Origin: DDH964 sp963806685 | GTDB lineage: Bacteria > Desulfobacterota > Desulfuromonadia > Desulfuromonadales > DDH964 | Assembly: GCA_963806685.1 (NCBI GenBank) | Contig: CAWDZB010000025.1 | Location: 41,934-105,933, forward strand | DNA: 64,000 nucleotides | Reading direction: 5' to 3' | Position numbers and translations under genes: made by a program | Notes under the pieces: model-generated | Told to the model about the DNA's origin: nothing | The model's database searches: none | The model's input: the letters and a program-made list of their open reading frames with translations, nothing else | Part shown: positions 37,709 through 45,864 of the stretch, piece after piece | Layout of the letters: the number at the start of each line of letters is the position of its first letter | How positions within the stretch are numbered: the stretch's first letter is position 1

Positions 37709-37808
37709 AAAAAACCGGGTTCCCGGCCACGGGTCGGGTGGTTGAGGCGGCCCCGGGAGGTCGGTTTCGGGGATAATCCGGATCTGGTTGGAAATGGCTG
37801 TCGCAGGC

Positions 37809-37824
37809 CGGCACGTTCCTTGCT
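37809..37824 (+). promoter_or_regulatory. Sigma-54 (RpoN) promoter upstream of the cGAMP-type riboswitch
   Basis: CGGCACG-TTCC-TTGCT, with GG and GC exactly 10 bases apart, close to the TGGCACG-N4-TTGC consensus. Transcription would start near 37835, 33 bases before the aptamer. Confidence 0.85.
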
Positions 37825-37867
37825 AAAAATTTCATAGGAAGATCGACTGCACTGCTCCGCAGCCTGC

Positions 37868-37952
37868 CGATAACCGACAAGACTAAACCATCTGCGAGGA
37901 TGGGACGGAAAGCCTAGGGTCTCACCGAGACAGCCGGGATGCCGAAATATCG
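37868..37952 (+). ncRNA. GEMM-I riboswitch, cGAMP-type (GEMM-Ib)
   Basis: Plus-strand blocks: GATAACCGACAAGACTAAACC (A at the base-20 equivalent, the change that marks the 3',3'-cGAMP-responsive subclass), hairpin CCATCTGCGAGGATGG with a GNRA-like GCGA loop, GACGGAAAGCC, P3 GGGTCTCACCGAGAC, then AGCCGGGATGCCGAAATATC. P1 closes with CGATA/TATCG. The sequence closely resembles leaders known from Geobacter. The ligand assignment rests on one diagnostic base. Confidence 0.88.
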
Positions 37953-37980
37953 CCGATATTTTGGAGCCCGGCTTTACTTT
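37932..37980 (+). terminator. Riboswitch-controlled terminator
   Basis: AGCCGGG pairs with CCCGGCT (37967-37973), enclosing an inner stem (CCGAAATAT / ATATTTTGG), followed by TTACTTTT. Its 5' arm is the AGCCGGG block of the aptamer, so aptamer and terminator exclude each other. This predicts antitermination (an ON switch) when ligand binds. Confidence 0.82.
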
Positions 37981-38015
37981 TGTCCCGGATAAGGTTCTGC
38001 GACTCGGGAGCTGCC

Positions 38016-40334
38016 ATGTTGCAACTTTGCCACGACACGTCCTGGATTGCGGCCGAGACCGCGGAAATCGTCGCCATTTATCGCTCTACGGCGCCTCAAC
38101 CTCTTCCCGGAGGGCTTGCTGGTTTGCCAACGGTGCAGGCCTTTGCCGTAGTCACCGGCAGTAACGGTCGACAGCAGGTGTTTGCATCCCTCTATCTCAA
38201 GGAACTGAAGCGGGGCCTGATTTATGCCGTCCGTGACCCGCAGCAGCCCGATGTCCCACCCGATACGTTGTTGCAGCAGGTCTTATCCCGTTTTGCCGCC
38301 CGTGGTTTTCATCTCGATCCGGTGAACCTGAAATATGGAGCGGCGATGCGCGAGGTCGTGGTGCGGGATATCCCGGTTATAGCCTCCCCGGAAACGGTGA
38401 GACAAGCCACCCAGCAGCAGGCGTCATTGCAGGTGGAACTCAACGAGCAGGCAGCGGGTGCCGAAGAGGACCCGGACCCGCCCGGCTTGGAAGACCTGCC
38501 GCCTGCACGCCGCGCCGCCCTGGATCTGGCTCGCAAGGAGCGGCTGGATCTGGCCCGAGCAGCACTGCGTAAATTGGAGGAGCAGCGCACCAGCGCCCAG
38601 TTGCTGGAGCGAGTCGACCGGGTCTTTACCGGTAGTCCTGAAGAAGTTTCCGACCACGCGGCAATTCCACTCCTCCCAACAACTCCAGCAACAGAAATGG
38701 TTCCCGCGGGCGGTGATTTCGCGATGGCCGAGCAGGAAGTCGACGAACTGGAGACGGCAACCCGGCAGGCGGCTGCGTTGATGGCCGCGGAGCGGGCGGA
38801 CCGGGAACGGTTGGCCGCCGAGAAGGAGCTTTTGGAACAACGGGCCGTGGCTTTGGCTGAAGCGTCCCGCCAGGCCGCCAGCAAGGCCCAGGCTGAGCAA
38901 GCGGAAGTCGCCAGGCTGAAGACCTGCCAGGCCGAAGCAGAAGCCCAGGCGCGCGCTGCCGCCGAACGCGCCAGTGCTTATCAGCAGGCGGAGCAAGCAG
39001 CAACCCGTGACAAGGAGCGTCTTGCCCAAGAAAAGACCGCTGCCGAAAGGCGTGCATCCCAACTCGCATGCGATGTCGCTGCAGCAGTCGAACGCGCCGC
39101 CCGGGACCGGGCCGAGCGGGACCGGCTGGCTGCTGAAAAGTTGACCGCCGAAGAGGAATCAGGTCGGCTGACGGCCACCCTGCGGCAGGTCGAGGAACGG
39201 TTGGAGAGAGAACGCCTGATCCGAGAAAAACTGGTGCGGGAAAAGGCCGAGGCGGAAAGGCGTCTGGAGGCCCTCGGGGAAACCGTCCGTCGGGCGGAGG
39301 CGCAGGTCGCTGCCGAGAAAATGGAACGGGAGGAGTTGGCTCTCGAACGGGCGGCACGGCAGCGGCTTGAGGCCGAAAAGGCCGCTTTGGAAAAGCGCGC
39401 CGCAGATTTGGCCAAGGCCCAGGCTGCCGCGGCAAAAACAGGACAGGAAAAGTTGATTCGGGAGCAGGTCAACCGGCAACGGTTGGCCGGCGAAAAACTG
39501 GCACTGGAACAGGCGGAACGGCAGCGCCTGGCGGAGGAGAAAACCGCCTTGGAGAAACAGGCTGCAGAACTGGCTGATGTCGCCCGGGAGGCTGTTAAAA
39601 AGGCGAAGGCTGAACGGTGGGCTAGAGAAAGACTGGAGGTCGAGAACCTGGAGCGTGAAACCCTGCTGGCGGAAAAAAAACGCCTGGAACAACAGGCGGC
39701 CGAGCTCGAACGGGTGGCCCGGATGGCAGTGGACAAGGCCGAGCGCGAGCGGCGCGAGCGGGAGCAGTTAATGGCTGCCAAGACCCAGGCGGAAGAGCGG
39801 CTGGCAGCCCTTCAGTGCCAATCCGTCGCCCCTGTGGCCACAACCGGATCGGTTGCCCAGGGATTGCCTCGTTTTTCCCTGGAGGGGGGAGATCCCAAGC
39901 CGGTGCAAAAGCGACGGGGATCGGTTGCGGGAGCCTTTTTCGTCGGCGACCTCGAACTGGAGGGCATTCCTTGCGATCCCTTCCGTGAGGTGCTCGATGT
40001 TCAACAATCGATCAATTTCACCCAACTCGCCTTGGAAGGATTCCCCAACCAGTACACTTCGGCCTGGATCATTGGCCTAAACAGCGACGGTATAAAGACG
40101 GTGAGGGTGGCCTTTCGTCTTAGCGACAGCCGGCGGACCCTGGTCTACCTGCCGGCTCGGGAGCCAAAGGACGCGGAAGGGTATGCCCGGGCCCAGCAGG
40201 AAGCCCTGAAGTTCCTGCGGGTCGCCGGCCTGGAGATGGAGCGGATGCCGCTTGGCACAACACCTCGGGAGCGCACCAGGGCCCTGGCGGCGCTGCCGAT
40301 CTTCCTCCCGACTGCAGGGCACGCCGAAGGTTAG
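38016..40334 (+). CDS. Riboswitch-controlled coiled-coil protein with duplicated terminal domains (unrecognised)
   Basis: 772 residues, no signal peptide or membrane helix, so probably cytoplasmic. N-terminal domain (about 1-125) includes AFAVVTGSNGRQQVFASLYL and RGLIYAVRDPQQPD. C-terminal domain (about 640-755) has the same order: AWIIGLNSDGIKTVRVAF, RRTLVYLPAREPKD, then an amphipathic helix ending GLEMERMPLG, against GFHLDPVNLK in the first. Between them runs an Ala/Glu/Arg/Lys-rich coiled coil (about 170-610). The start is the ATG at 38016 with GGGAG upstream. Expression depends on a sigma-54 promoter and a cGAMP-type riboswitch. I know no family for it; a filament or scaffold is a guess. 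Confidence 0.85.
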   Translation: MLQLCHDTSWIAAETAEIVAIYRSTAPQPLPGGLAGLPTVQAFAVVTGSNGRQQVFASLYLKELKRGLIYAVRDPQQPDVPPDTLLQQVLSRFAARGFHLDPVNLKYGAAMREVVVRDIPVIASPETVRQATQQQASLQVELNEQAAGAEEDPDPPGLEDLPPARRAALDLARKERLDLARAALRKLEEQRTSAQLLERVDRVFTGSPEEVSDHAAIPLLPTTPATEMVPAGGDFAMAEQEVDELETATRQAAALMAAERADRERLAAEKELLEQRAVALAEASRQAASKAQAEQAEVARLKTCQAEAEAQARAAAERASAYQQAEQAATRDKERLAQEKTAAERRASQLACDVAAAVERAARDRAERDRLAAEKLTAEEESGRLTATLRQVEERLERERLIREKLVREKAEAERRLEALGETVRRAEAQVAAEKMEREELALERAARQRLEAEKAALEKRAADLAKAQAAAAKTGQEKLIREQVNRQRLAGEKLALEQAERQRLAEEKTALEKQAAELADVAREAVKKAKAERWARERLEVENLERETLLAEKKRLEQQAAELERVARMAVDKAERERREREQLMAAKTQAEERLAALQCQSVAPVATTGSVAQGLPRFSLEGGDPKPVQKRRGSVAGAFFVGDLELEGIPCDPFREVLDVQQSINFTQLALEGFPNQYTSAWIIGLNSDGIKTVRVAFRLSDSRRTLVYLPAREPKDAEGYARAQQEALKFLRVAGLEMERMPLGTTPRERTRALAALPIFLPTAGHAEG

Positions 40335-40614
40335 CGAGGCCGACGAACCAGGGAAACCGCCCCTTACGGCGATTCTACGCATCGCTGACAGCCTGTCTTG
40401 CGGTCATTGCCGGTAACAGGCTGCACCTTATTGCCCCTTCCAACGGCAGGTTCACCTAAATTCAGATCCAGCCCGGGTAATCGGAACCTTGCTCTCCTGG
40501 CAAGACCTTCTTCATGGAAAGCCCTATTTTGCCTTTCCTGCCTTCTAGCCCATTCTCGTCGGGATGATTACCTGCTATCCTTCAAGGTACCTGGCCCAAC
40601 AGCGGGAGACCGTG

Positions 40615-41058
40615 ATGAGATTACGGATTATCATTTTCGAGGATGACGAATCGATACGGGAGCTATTGACCAAGGCGCTTGGGAAACAGGGCCACGAGGT
40701 CCTGGCGTTTCCCGATCCGCTGGCCTGCCCCCTTTATGTGCGGGACGACTGTTTATGCTCCCAGGATCGTCCGTGCGGAGATCTGCTGGTCACCGACAAT
40801 CGGATGCCGCGCATGACCGGACTTGAATTCATCCGTCGTCAGTGTGAACGGGGCTGCAAGGGGGTGGCTGCCAACAAGGCGATAGTCTCCGGTTCGTGGA
40901 CCGAAGCCCAATTGCGCGAGGCCCGGCGGCTTGGCTGTAAGGTTTTCGAGAAACCCCTGAAGCTTACCGAACTGGATGCCTGGATTGCCGAGCGGGCTGA
41001 AGCCATCTCCCCGACGCGCCAGCTGATTGACCTGCCGCCAGCCAGTGCCTCCTTTTGA
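40615..41058 (+). CDS. Response-regulator receiver-domain protein with Cys-rich insert
   Basis: A 147-residue stand-alone CheY-like receiver. Acidic pocket E9-D10-D11, phosphoacceptor D61 (LLVTDNRMP), S92 and K113 (FEKPLKL) are in place. Between beta-2 and beta-3 lies an insert with four cysteines, C38, C46, C48 and C54 (CPLYVRDDCLCSQDRPC), and C77, C81 and C108 follow, suggesting metal or redox sensing. No output domain. I take the ATG at 40615 (GGGAG upstream); a GTG at 40612 is adjacent. A histidine kinase at 41873-43696 is a possible partner. Confidence 0.84.
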   Translation: MRLRIIIFEDDESIRELLTKALGKQGHEVLAFPDPLACPLYVRDDCLCSQDRPCGDLLVTDNRMPRMTGLEFIRRQCERGCKGVAANKAIVSGSWTEAQLREARRLGCKVFEKPLKLTELDAWIAERAEAISPTRQLIDLPPASASF

Positions 41059-41134
41059 CTGGGCCGGTCGGCTGGAGGTACAAATTGGTCGGATGGGGGG
41101 ATGCACCACCCGCTGGCCCCAAAGGAGAACCGCT

Positions 41135-41824
41135 ATGAAACGAGCACTCGCCCTGCTGGTCCTGGCCGCGGTGTTGGCTACCCCGTGGGCCGCTGCTGCG
41201 GCTCCCAACGAGCAGCGGGAAAAGGTTCTGCTGGCCTCGGCCATCCTCGATGAAATCATGAAAATCCCGGAAACGGGCATCCCGCCGTCCCTGTTGGCCA
41301 ATGCCGCCGGGATCGCCATTATTCCCAACGTCCTCAAGGTGGGCATTGTCGTCGGCGGGCGCTTCGGTTCCGGTATCCTGATGCTGCGCAACAGCCAGGG
41401 CCAGTGGAGCAACCCCAGCTTCATTTCCCTGGCCGGCGGCAGCTTCGGCTGGCAGATCGGTGCTCAATCGACGGATGTGATCCTGGTTTTCAAGAGCAAT
41501 CGCAGTATCGATGGAATCATGAACGGGAAGTTCACCCTTGGTGCCGACGCTGCAGTCGCTGCCGGACCGGTCGGCCGCAGCCTGGAAGGGGCGACCGACA
41601 CTACGTTGCGGGCGGAGATTCTTTCCTACTCACGTAGTCGCGGCCTGTTCGCCGGGGTCTCTTTGCAGGGCTCGGCGCTGCAGATCGACGACACGGCCAA
41701 CGCCGCCTACTATGGACATGAGGGTATTTCTGCCCGCGCCATTCTGAATGGCACCGCCGGCGCCGAGACGCCCGAGGTCGCAGCCCTCAAAAACAGACTG
41801 GCCCGCTACGCGCCCTATCCCTGA
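41135..41824 (+). CDS. Secreted SYLF (Ysc84-type) lipid-binding domain protein
   Basis: A 229-residue protein with a signal peptide (ALALLVLAAVLATPWAAAAA) and a SYLF/Ysc84 domain: PPSLLANAAGIAIIPNVLK, GGRFGSGILMLRN, FISLAGGSFGWQIGAQSTDV and LGADAAVAAGPVGR. The fold binds phosphoinositides in eukaryotes; bacterial members are periplasmic and of unknown role. AAAGGAG precedes the ATG at 41135. The terminator at 41849 follows. Confidence 0.88.
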   Translation: MKRALALLVLAAVLATPWAAAAAPNEQREKVLLASAILDEIMKIPETGIPPSLLANAAGIAIIPNVLKVGIVVGGRFGSGILMLRNSQGQWSNPSFISLAGGSFGWQIGAQSTDVILVFKSNRSIDGIMNGKFTLGADAAVAAGPVGRSLEGATDTTLRAEILSYSRSRGLFAGVSLQGSALQIDDTANAAYYGHEGISARAILNGTAGAETPEVAALKNRLARYAPYP

Positions 41825-41848
41825 GCGCGTTGCCGGAAAAACCACTCG

Positions 41849-41873
41849 GAGCCCCCGCCAGCGGCGGGGGCTC
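41849..41873. terminator. Bidirectional hairpin between SYLF and histidine kinase genes
   Basis: Perfect 10-bp stem GAGCCCCCGC / GCGGGGGCTC with a 5-base loop, between convergent genes and touching the kinase stop codon. T-rich sequence (TATTCGTTT) follows on the plus side. Confidence 0.8.
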
Positions 41874-43696
41874 TATTCGTTTAGGGGACGATCAGTACGG
41901 GTTTCAAGGGAAGGCGCAAACGGCAGGCTCAGGAAAAAGGTACTGCCCTGACCGGGGGCAGATTCCACCCAGACATCTCCCCCGTGGGCATGAGCGATCT
42001 CTTCCACCAGGGCGAGGCCCAGGCCGGTGCCGGCGGGTTTCATGGGCCCCTCCATCCGGTAAAACCGCTCAAAAATCTTCCCCTGTTCAGAGGCGGGGAT
42101 TCCCGGCCCTTCGTCCCGCACCCAGAGCAGAACATTCTTTCCATTCGCCTTTGCCCCCAGGGAGATCAGGCTTCCGGCCGGGGAATACTTGACCGCATTG
42201 TCGAGGAGGTTGGCTACCGCTTCCTGCAGCTTGAGGGTTTCGCCCAGAACCGGCGGCAGATCGGATGCACAGTCAATTTCAATCCATTGCTGCACCAGCG
42301 GGGTCCGGACATGCCCTGTCACTTCGTACAGCAGCGGGTAAAGCCAGACCGGTCCGGGGTTCGCCAGGCCGAAACCGGCCCGCAACCGCTGCAGGCTGAG
42401 CAGGTTGTCGATCAGCCGCCGCAGTCTTTCACCCTCCTTCAAAATCAGACCGAGATATTCTCGCATCTGCTCCGGTGAAACGGCATTCTCCTGGATGAAC
42501 TGGGTGAATCCGAGCACTGCGGTCAGCGGGGTTCGCATTTCGTGGCTGACCGCCGAGAAGGCCTCCTCCCGGCTCATTTCCAGGTTTTTTTGCTCGGTGA
42601 CGTTACGAACCACTTCGACGCAGGCGACGATGTTTCCGGAAGCATCACGCAGGGGACAGGCGGCTATCTCCAGGTAGACCGGGTCCTCACCCGGCGCCGT
42701 CGGCGGACTGTACGGCCGACGATGGACCTGACCGTCGGCAAAACACTTCAGCGCCTGGCAGTCGTCACAAACCTCGTCCCGGTGGCCATAAATGCGATAA
42801 CAATACTCCCCGAGATGTTCACCCCTTCTGCGGATCATGACCTCGTTCTGATAGATGATCCTGAGGTCCCGATCCTGAACGGTGATGGCACTTCCGGTCG
42901 CCGCAATAATCGCCTCGACCTTATTCCGCTCTTCGGCCAGGCGGGCCTCCACCTGCTTTCGCTCGGTTATGTCCCGCGCTATGGAAACGACAAAGCGCTG
43001 CAGGCCGGCCTGGGCCAGGGTCGCCTTGACCTCCACATCGAAGCCGCTGCCGTCCTGGCGCCGGTGCCGCGTCTCGAAGGTTGCGAGCCCCTCCTTTTCG
43101 ATCCGGGTTACCAGTTCCTGCCAGGCGCCGGGAGACGCTGGAAACTCGGCATAATCTTCCGGCCCCATGGCCAGCACCGCCTCCCGGCTGTGACCGAGGT
43201 TGCGGCAGGCCACATCGTTGGCATACCGGATCCGGCCGTTTTCAAGGTCGTGAAAGAGGATGGCGTCACTCAGGTTGTCGACGATATTGCGAAAGACCGG
43301 CAGCTCCCTCAACAGGGTTTCCGGCTCAGGAATTTCGCGGATGAGGGCGATCTTGGCAAAGGCGCCGCCAGGCAGGGGGAGGGGGGTGTTGGTGACCTGG
43401 TAGCAACGACCATCCAGCGGTTGCTGGAAAACCCCGTCGACCTGGTGACCGGCAAAGACCTCCCGGGGGCACCAGGGACAAGGTTCTTCGCGGCCGTGCA
43501 GGGCCCGAAAGCAAAATTCGCCGGAGGCATCGCGACCAAGGGTGCTAACGAACCGCCGATTCATGAAACGGATAAGAAAATCGGGACCGGCGACGTAGAT
43601 CAAGCCGTCCCAGGCCTCCAGAATTGCACCTGGTAGCTCCCCCTGCGATGGGAACCGGACGTTCTCTTCCCTTTGATCCTGACCGAAGACCACCAT
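41873..43696 (-). CDS. Multi-PAS sensor histidine kinase
   Basis: A 607-residue soluble kinase with three PAS domains (about 20-130, 130-245 and 250-375), then a HisKA domain with the phosphoacceptor His in FSAVSHEMRTPLTAVLGF and a HATPase_c domain (NLLDNAVKYSPAGSL; DEGPGIP; GTGLGLALVEEI). No transmembrane helix, so it senses a cytoplasmic cue. Cys pairs in the PAS domains (CPWCPREVFAG; CDDCQALKCFADG) hint at redox or metal sensing. No cognate regulator is adjacent in the operon; the Cys-rich receiver at 40615 is nearby. Confidence 0.92.
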   Translation of the reverse strand: MVVFGQDQREENVRFPSQGELPGAILEAWDGLIYVAGPDFLIRFMNRRFVSTLGRDASGEFCFRALHGREEPCPWCPREVFAGHQVDGVFQQPLDGRCYQVTNTPLPLPGGAFAKIALIREIPEPETLLRELPVFRNIVDNLSDAILFHDLENGRIRYANDVACRNLGHSREAVLAMGPEDYAEFPASPGAWQELVTRIEKEGLATFETRHRRQDGSGFDVEVKATLAQAGLQRFVVSIARDITERKQVEARLAEERNKVEAIIAATGSAITVQDRDLRIIYQNEVMIRRRGEHLGEYCYRIYGHRDEVCDDCQALKCFADGQVHRRPYSPPTAPGEDPVYLEIAACPLRDASGNIVACVEVVRNVTEQKNLEMSREEAFSAVSHEMRTPLTAVLGFTQFIQENAVSPEQMREYLGLILKEGERLRRLIDNLLSLQRLRAGFGLANPGPVWLYPLLYEVTGHVRTPLVQQWIEIDCASDLPPVLGETLKLQEAVANLLDNAVKYSPAGSLISLGAKANGKNVLLWVRDEGPGIPASEQGKIFERFYRMEGPMKPAGTGLGLALVEEIAHAHGGDVWVESAPGQGSTFFLSLPFAPSLETRTDRPLNE

Positions 43697-43859
43697 TTTG
43701 CCTCCACCCTGGGCAAATCCTGTTTGGACTTCAGTGTACCCAAGGTGGCGAAAAAAATCTTGAAAAGCCTTTAATGGCCGTCATTTTTTCCTAAACCGGG
43801 ACCCAACAGGGGAGAGATCGTATGCCGTTCCTTTTGGCCCTGAATTCAGGCCGTGTTGG

Positions 43860-45089
43860 CTAATAAAAATATTTCAGAAACAGGCCGCCGCTGTCGCCGG
43901 CGCTGCCGAATTCGCTGTGCGGCACTGCCACCGGCAGAGGCGGTTGGACGCGGGGGGCACGGCCGTAGCTGTAGGTGTAGAAGAGTTGGAGGGTGGTATT
44001 GTCCGAGAGGGAGAGGTCGATCAGCGGGCGCAGCAGGAAGGAGCTGTCGGCGAGGTTGGCAATGACCAGAGCGTCGAGCTTGACCAGCGGATGGATCTCC
44101 CAGGAGGGACCGAGCAGCAGGTAATGGCGCCCTGCCAGGAAATTCAGCCCCTCCTGCAGTGCCGCGCTGGCATAGGCAGCCGGATAGCCGGAAGGTTGGT
44201 CGGCGCCGGCGCCGTTGTAGAGGTACTCGGCCAAAAGGATGGGGCCGGCCTCGAAGCGGTACCAGGTCTCGATGGCGGCGATGGCGAAGTGGCGGTGCAG
44301 ATCGCCGCCGGGACGGCCGGCGTTGGTGCCGCGGTAGCCGGTGATCTCCCCCTTGAGTCCCAGGGGCCCGAGGCTGCCGGCCAGGCCGAGGCCGAGAACC
44401 GGGCGGTGGCGCAGTTCACCGCCGATGGCCAACACGTCGATCTGCGCCACATTTTCCGAAAAAGTCGCCAGGTAGCTGTTGTGGCGCGGCACGTCGCCGA
44501 AGATCGCTGTGCCCCCGAGCTGGCCGCCGAGGCCGAAGTAGCGTACCAGATGCAGAGCGTCAACGCCGGGGCGCACGTCAGTGTCGAGGGCGTCGGGAGG
44601 GAAGGGGGCGATGATGTCGAGGGGCGAGAAGATGGCGATGCGGCCGAAACCGAGGGCCTGGCGCCCAAGGCGCCACTGGGCGCCGAACAGGGTGCCGGAG
44701 AGGGCGATGCGGTCGACGTTCAGGCGATCGGCGGCGCTGCCGTGGTGCCAGGCGTGGTCGAGATCGAAGACCCGGTTCACCGCGTTGCCCGGCAGCGGCT
44801 GGTAGCCGGCCGGGTCGCTGAACAGCAGCTGGTCATCCAGGGACACCTCGAGGTCGACCTTCTTGGTCACGGGGCCGGTCAGGTCGAGGCGCAGGCGGTT
44901 GCTGCTCACCGCGCCGGAGCCCCGGGGGTCGGCCGGCGGCGCGGCGAGGTAGAGATCGAGGCTCTTCAGATAACCGCCCAGCCTCCAGTCGCTGCCGATC
45001 GCCGTGGCCGGGACCGGCAGGATGGCTGTCGACAGGGCCGCCAGCAGCAGGGCGGCCCAGGGGAAGAGGAGAGGGCGCAGCGCGGTCAT
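43860..45089 (-). CDS. Outer-membrane beta-barrel protein of the LolA/ABC operon
   Basis: A 409-residue protein with a signal peptide (ALLLAALSTAILPVPATA) and alternating beta strands ending in an aromatic residue (GGLFLKYFY), as for a barrel inserted by BAM. WRLGRQALGFGRI and LGPSWEIHPLVKLDALV resemble alginate-export/porin-like barrels. Its ATG overlaps the ATPase stop, so it is the last gene of the operon starting with the LolA-like protein. Role is inferred from context as the outer-membrane end of that system. Confidence 0.8.
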   Translation of the reverse strand: MTALRPLLFPWAALLLAALSTAILPVPATAIGSDWRLGGYLKSLDLYLAAPPADPRGSGAVSSNRLRLDLTGPVTKKVDLEVSLDDQLLFSDPAGYQPLPGNAVNRVFDLDHAWHHGSAADRLNVDRIALSGTLFGAQWRLGRQALGFGRIAIFSPLDIIAPFPPDALDTDVRPGVDALHLVRYFGLGGQLGGTAIFGDVPRHNSYLATFSENVAQIDVLAIGGELRHRPVLGLGLAGSLGPLGLKGEITGYRGTNAGRPGGDLHRHFAIAAIETWYRFEAGPILLAEYLYNGAGADQPSGYPAAYASAALQEGLNFLAGRHYLLLGPSWEIHPLVKLDALVIANLADSSFLLRPLIDLSLSDNTTLQLFYTYSYGRAPRVQPPLPVAVPHSEFGSAGDSGGLFLKYFY

Positions 45090-45775
45090 GGCCGGGGGCG
45101 CTCGTCGCTTTCCAGGTGGCCGTCACGCAGGCGCACCACGCGCCGGGCCAGGGCGATGACCTGGGGATCATGGGAGCTGAAAATGAAGGTGGTCCCGTGT
45201 TCCTCGTTGAGATGCCGCATCAGCTGCAGAAGTTCCTCGCTGGTGTGGGAGTCAAGGTTGGCGGTCGGCTCGTCGGCCAGCACCACCGCCGGCTCCGGGG
45301 CGATGGCCCGGGCGATGGCGACCCGCTGCTGCTGCCCCCCCGAGAGGTCGCTCGGTCGCCGGTCTTCCAGCCCGCCGATGCCCAGGTCCTCGAAGAGTCC
45401 CGTGACCCGCCGCCGTCGCTCGGTCTTGGCGACCCCTTGCAGCATCAGCGTGAACTCGGCGTTTTCCGCCGCGGTCAACACCGGGATCAGGTTGTAGGAT
45501 TGGAAGATGAAGCCGATGCGGTGCAGCCGGAACTCCGCCAGCGCCCGCGGGCTCTCCCGGCCGAGGTCCCGTCCGTCGATGGTGACATGGCCGCGGGTCG
45601 GAACGTCGAGGCCGCCGATCAGGTTGAGGGCGGTGGTCTTGCCGCTCCCCGAGGGGCCGGCGAGGACCGTGAACTCTCCCTCCTCGATCGCCAGGGTCAA
45701 GCCGTTCAGGGCCGTCACCTCGCGGTGGCCCAGGGGGTAGATCTTGGTCAAATCGTCCAGTTCGATCAGGGGCAT
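45086..45775 (-). CDS. ABC transporter ATP-binding protein (LolD/MacB type)
   Basis: A 229-residue ATPase. Walker A GPSGSGKTT, Q-loop in FIFQSYNLIPVL, signature LSGGQQQRVAIARA and Walker B AVVLADEPTANLDS are present, typical of the MacB/LolD/FtsE group that drives mechanotransmission rather than solute import. ATG at 45775 is preceded by GGAAGG; the open frame continues to 45868 through repeat DNA. It should power the two FtsX-type permeases upstream. Confidence 0.93.
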   Translation of the reverse strand: MPLIELDDLTKIYPLGHREVTALNGLTLAIEEGEFTVLAGPSGSGKTTALNLIGGLDVPTRGHVTIDGRDLGRESPRALAEFRLHRIGFIFQSYNLIPVLTAAENAEFTLMLQGVAKTERRRRVTGLFEDLGIGGLEDRRPSDLSGGQQQRVAIARAIAPEPAVVLADEPTANLDSHTSEELLQLMRHLNEEHGTTFIFSSHDPQVIALARRVVRLRDGHLESDERPRP

Positions 45776-45792
45776 GAAACATACCTTCCGGT

Positions 45793-45862
45793 CCCGGGTC
45801 ATGGGTCCAAGGTCCAAGGTCGGGTGACACTGGACCCGAGACTTTGGACTCGGGACCACGTT
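45793..45862. repeat. Short intergenic GGTCCAAGGTC-type repeat
   Basis: Repeated GGTCC/GGTCCAAG words and an inverted pair GGTCCCG ... CGGGACC in the gap between the permease and ATPase genes. Related words (GTCCAAAGTCCAAGGTC) recur at 47101-47155. Confidence 0.65.
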
Positions 45863-45864
45863 TT

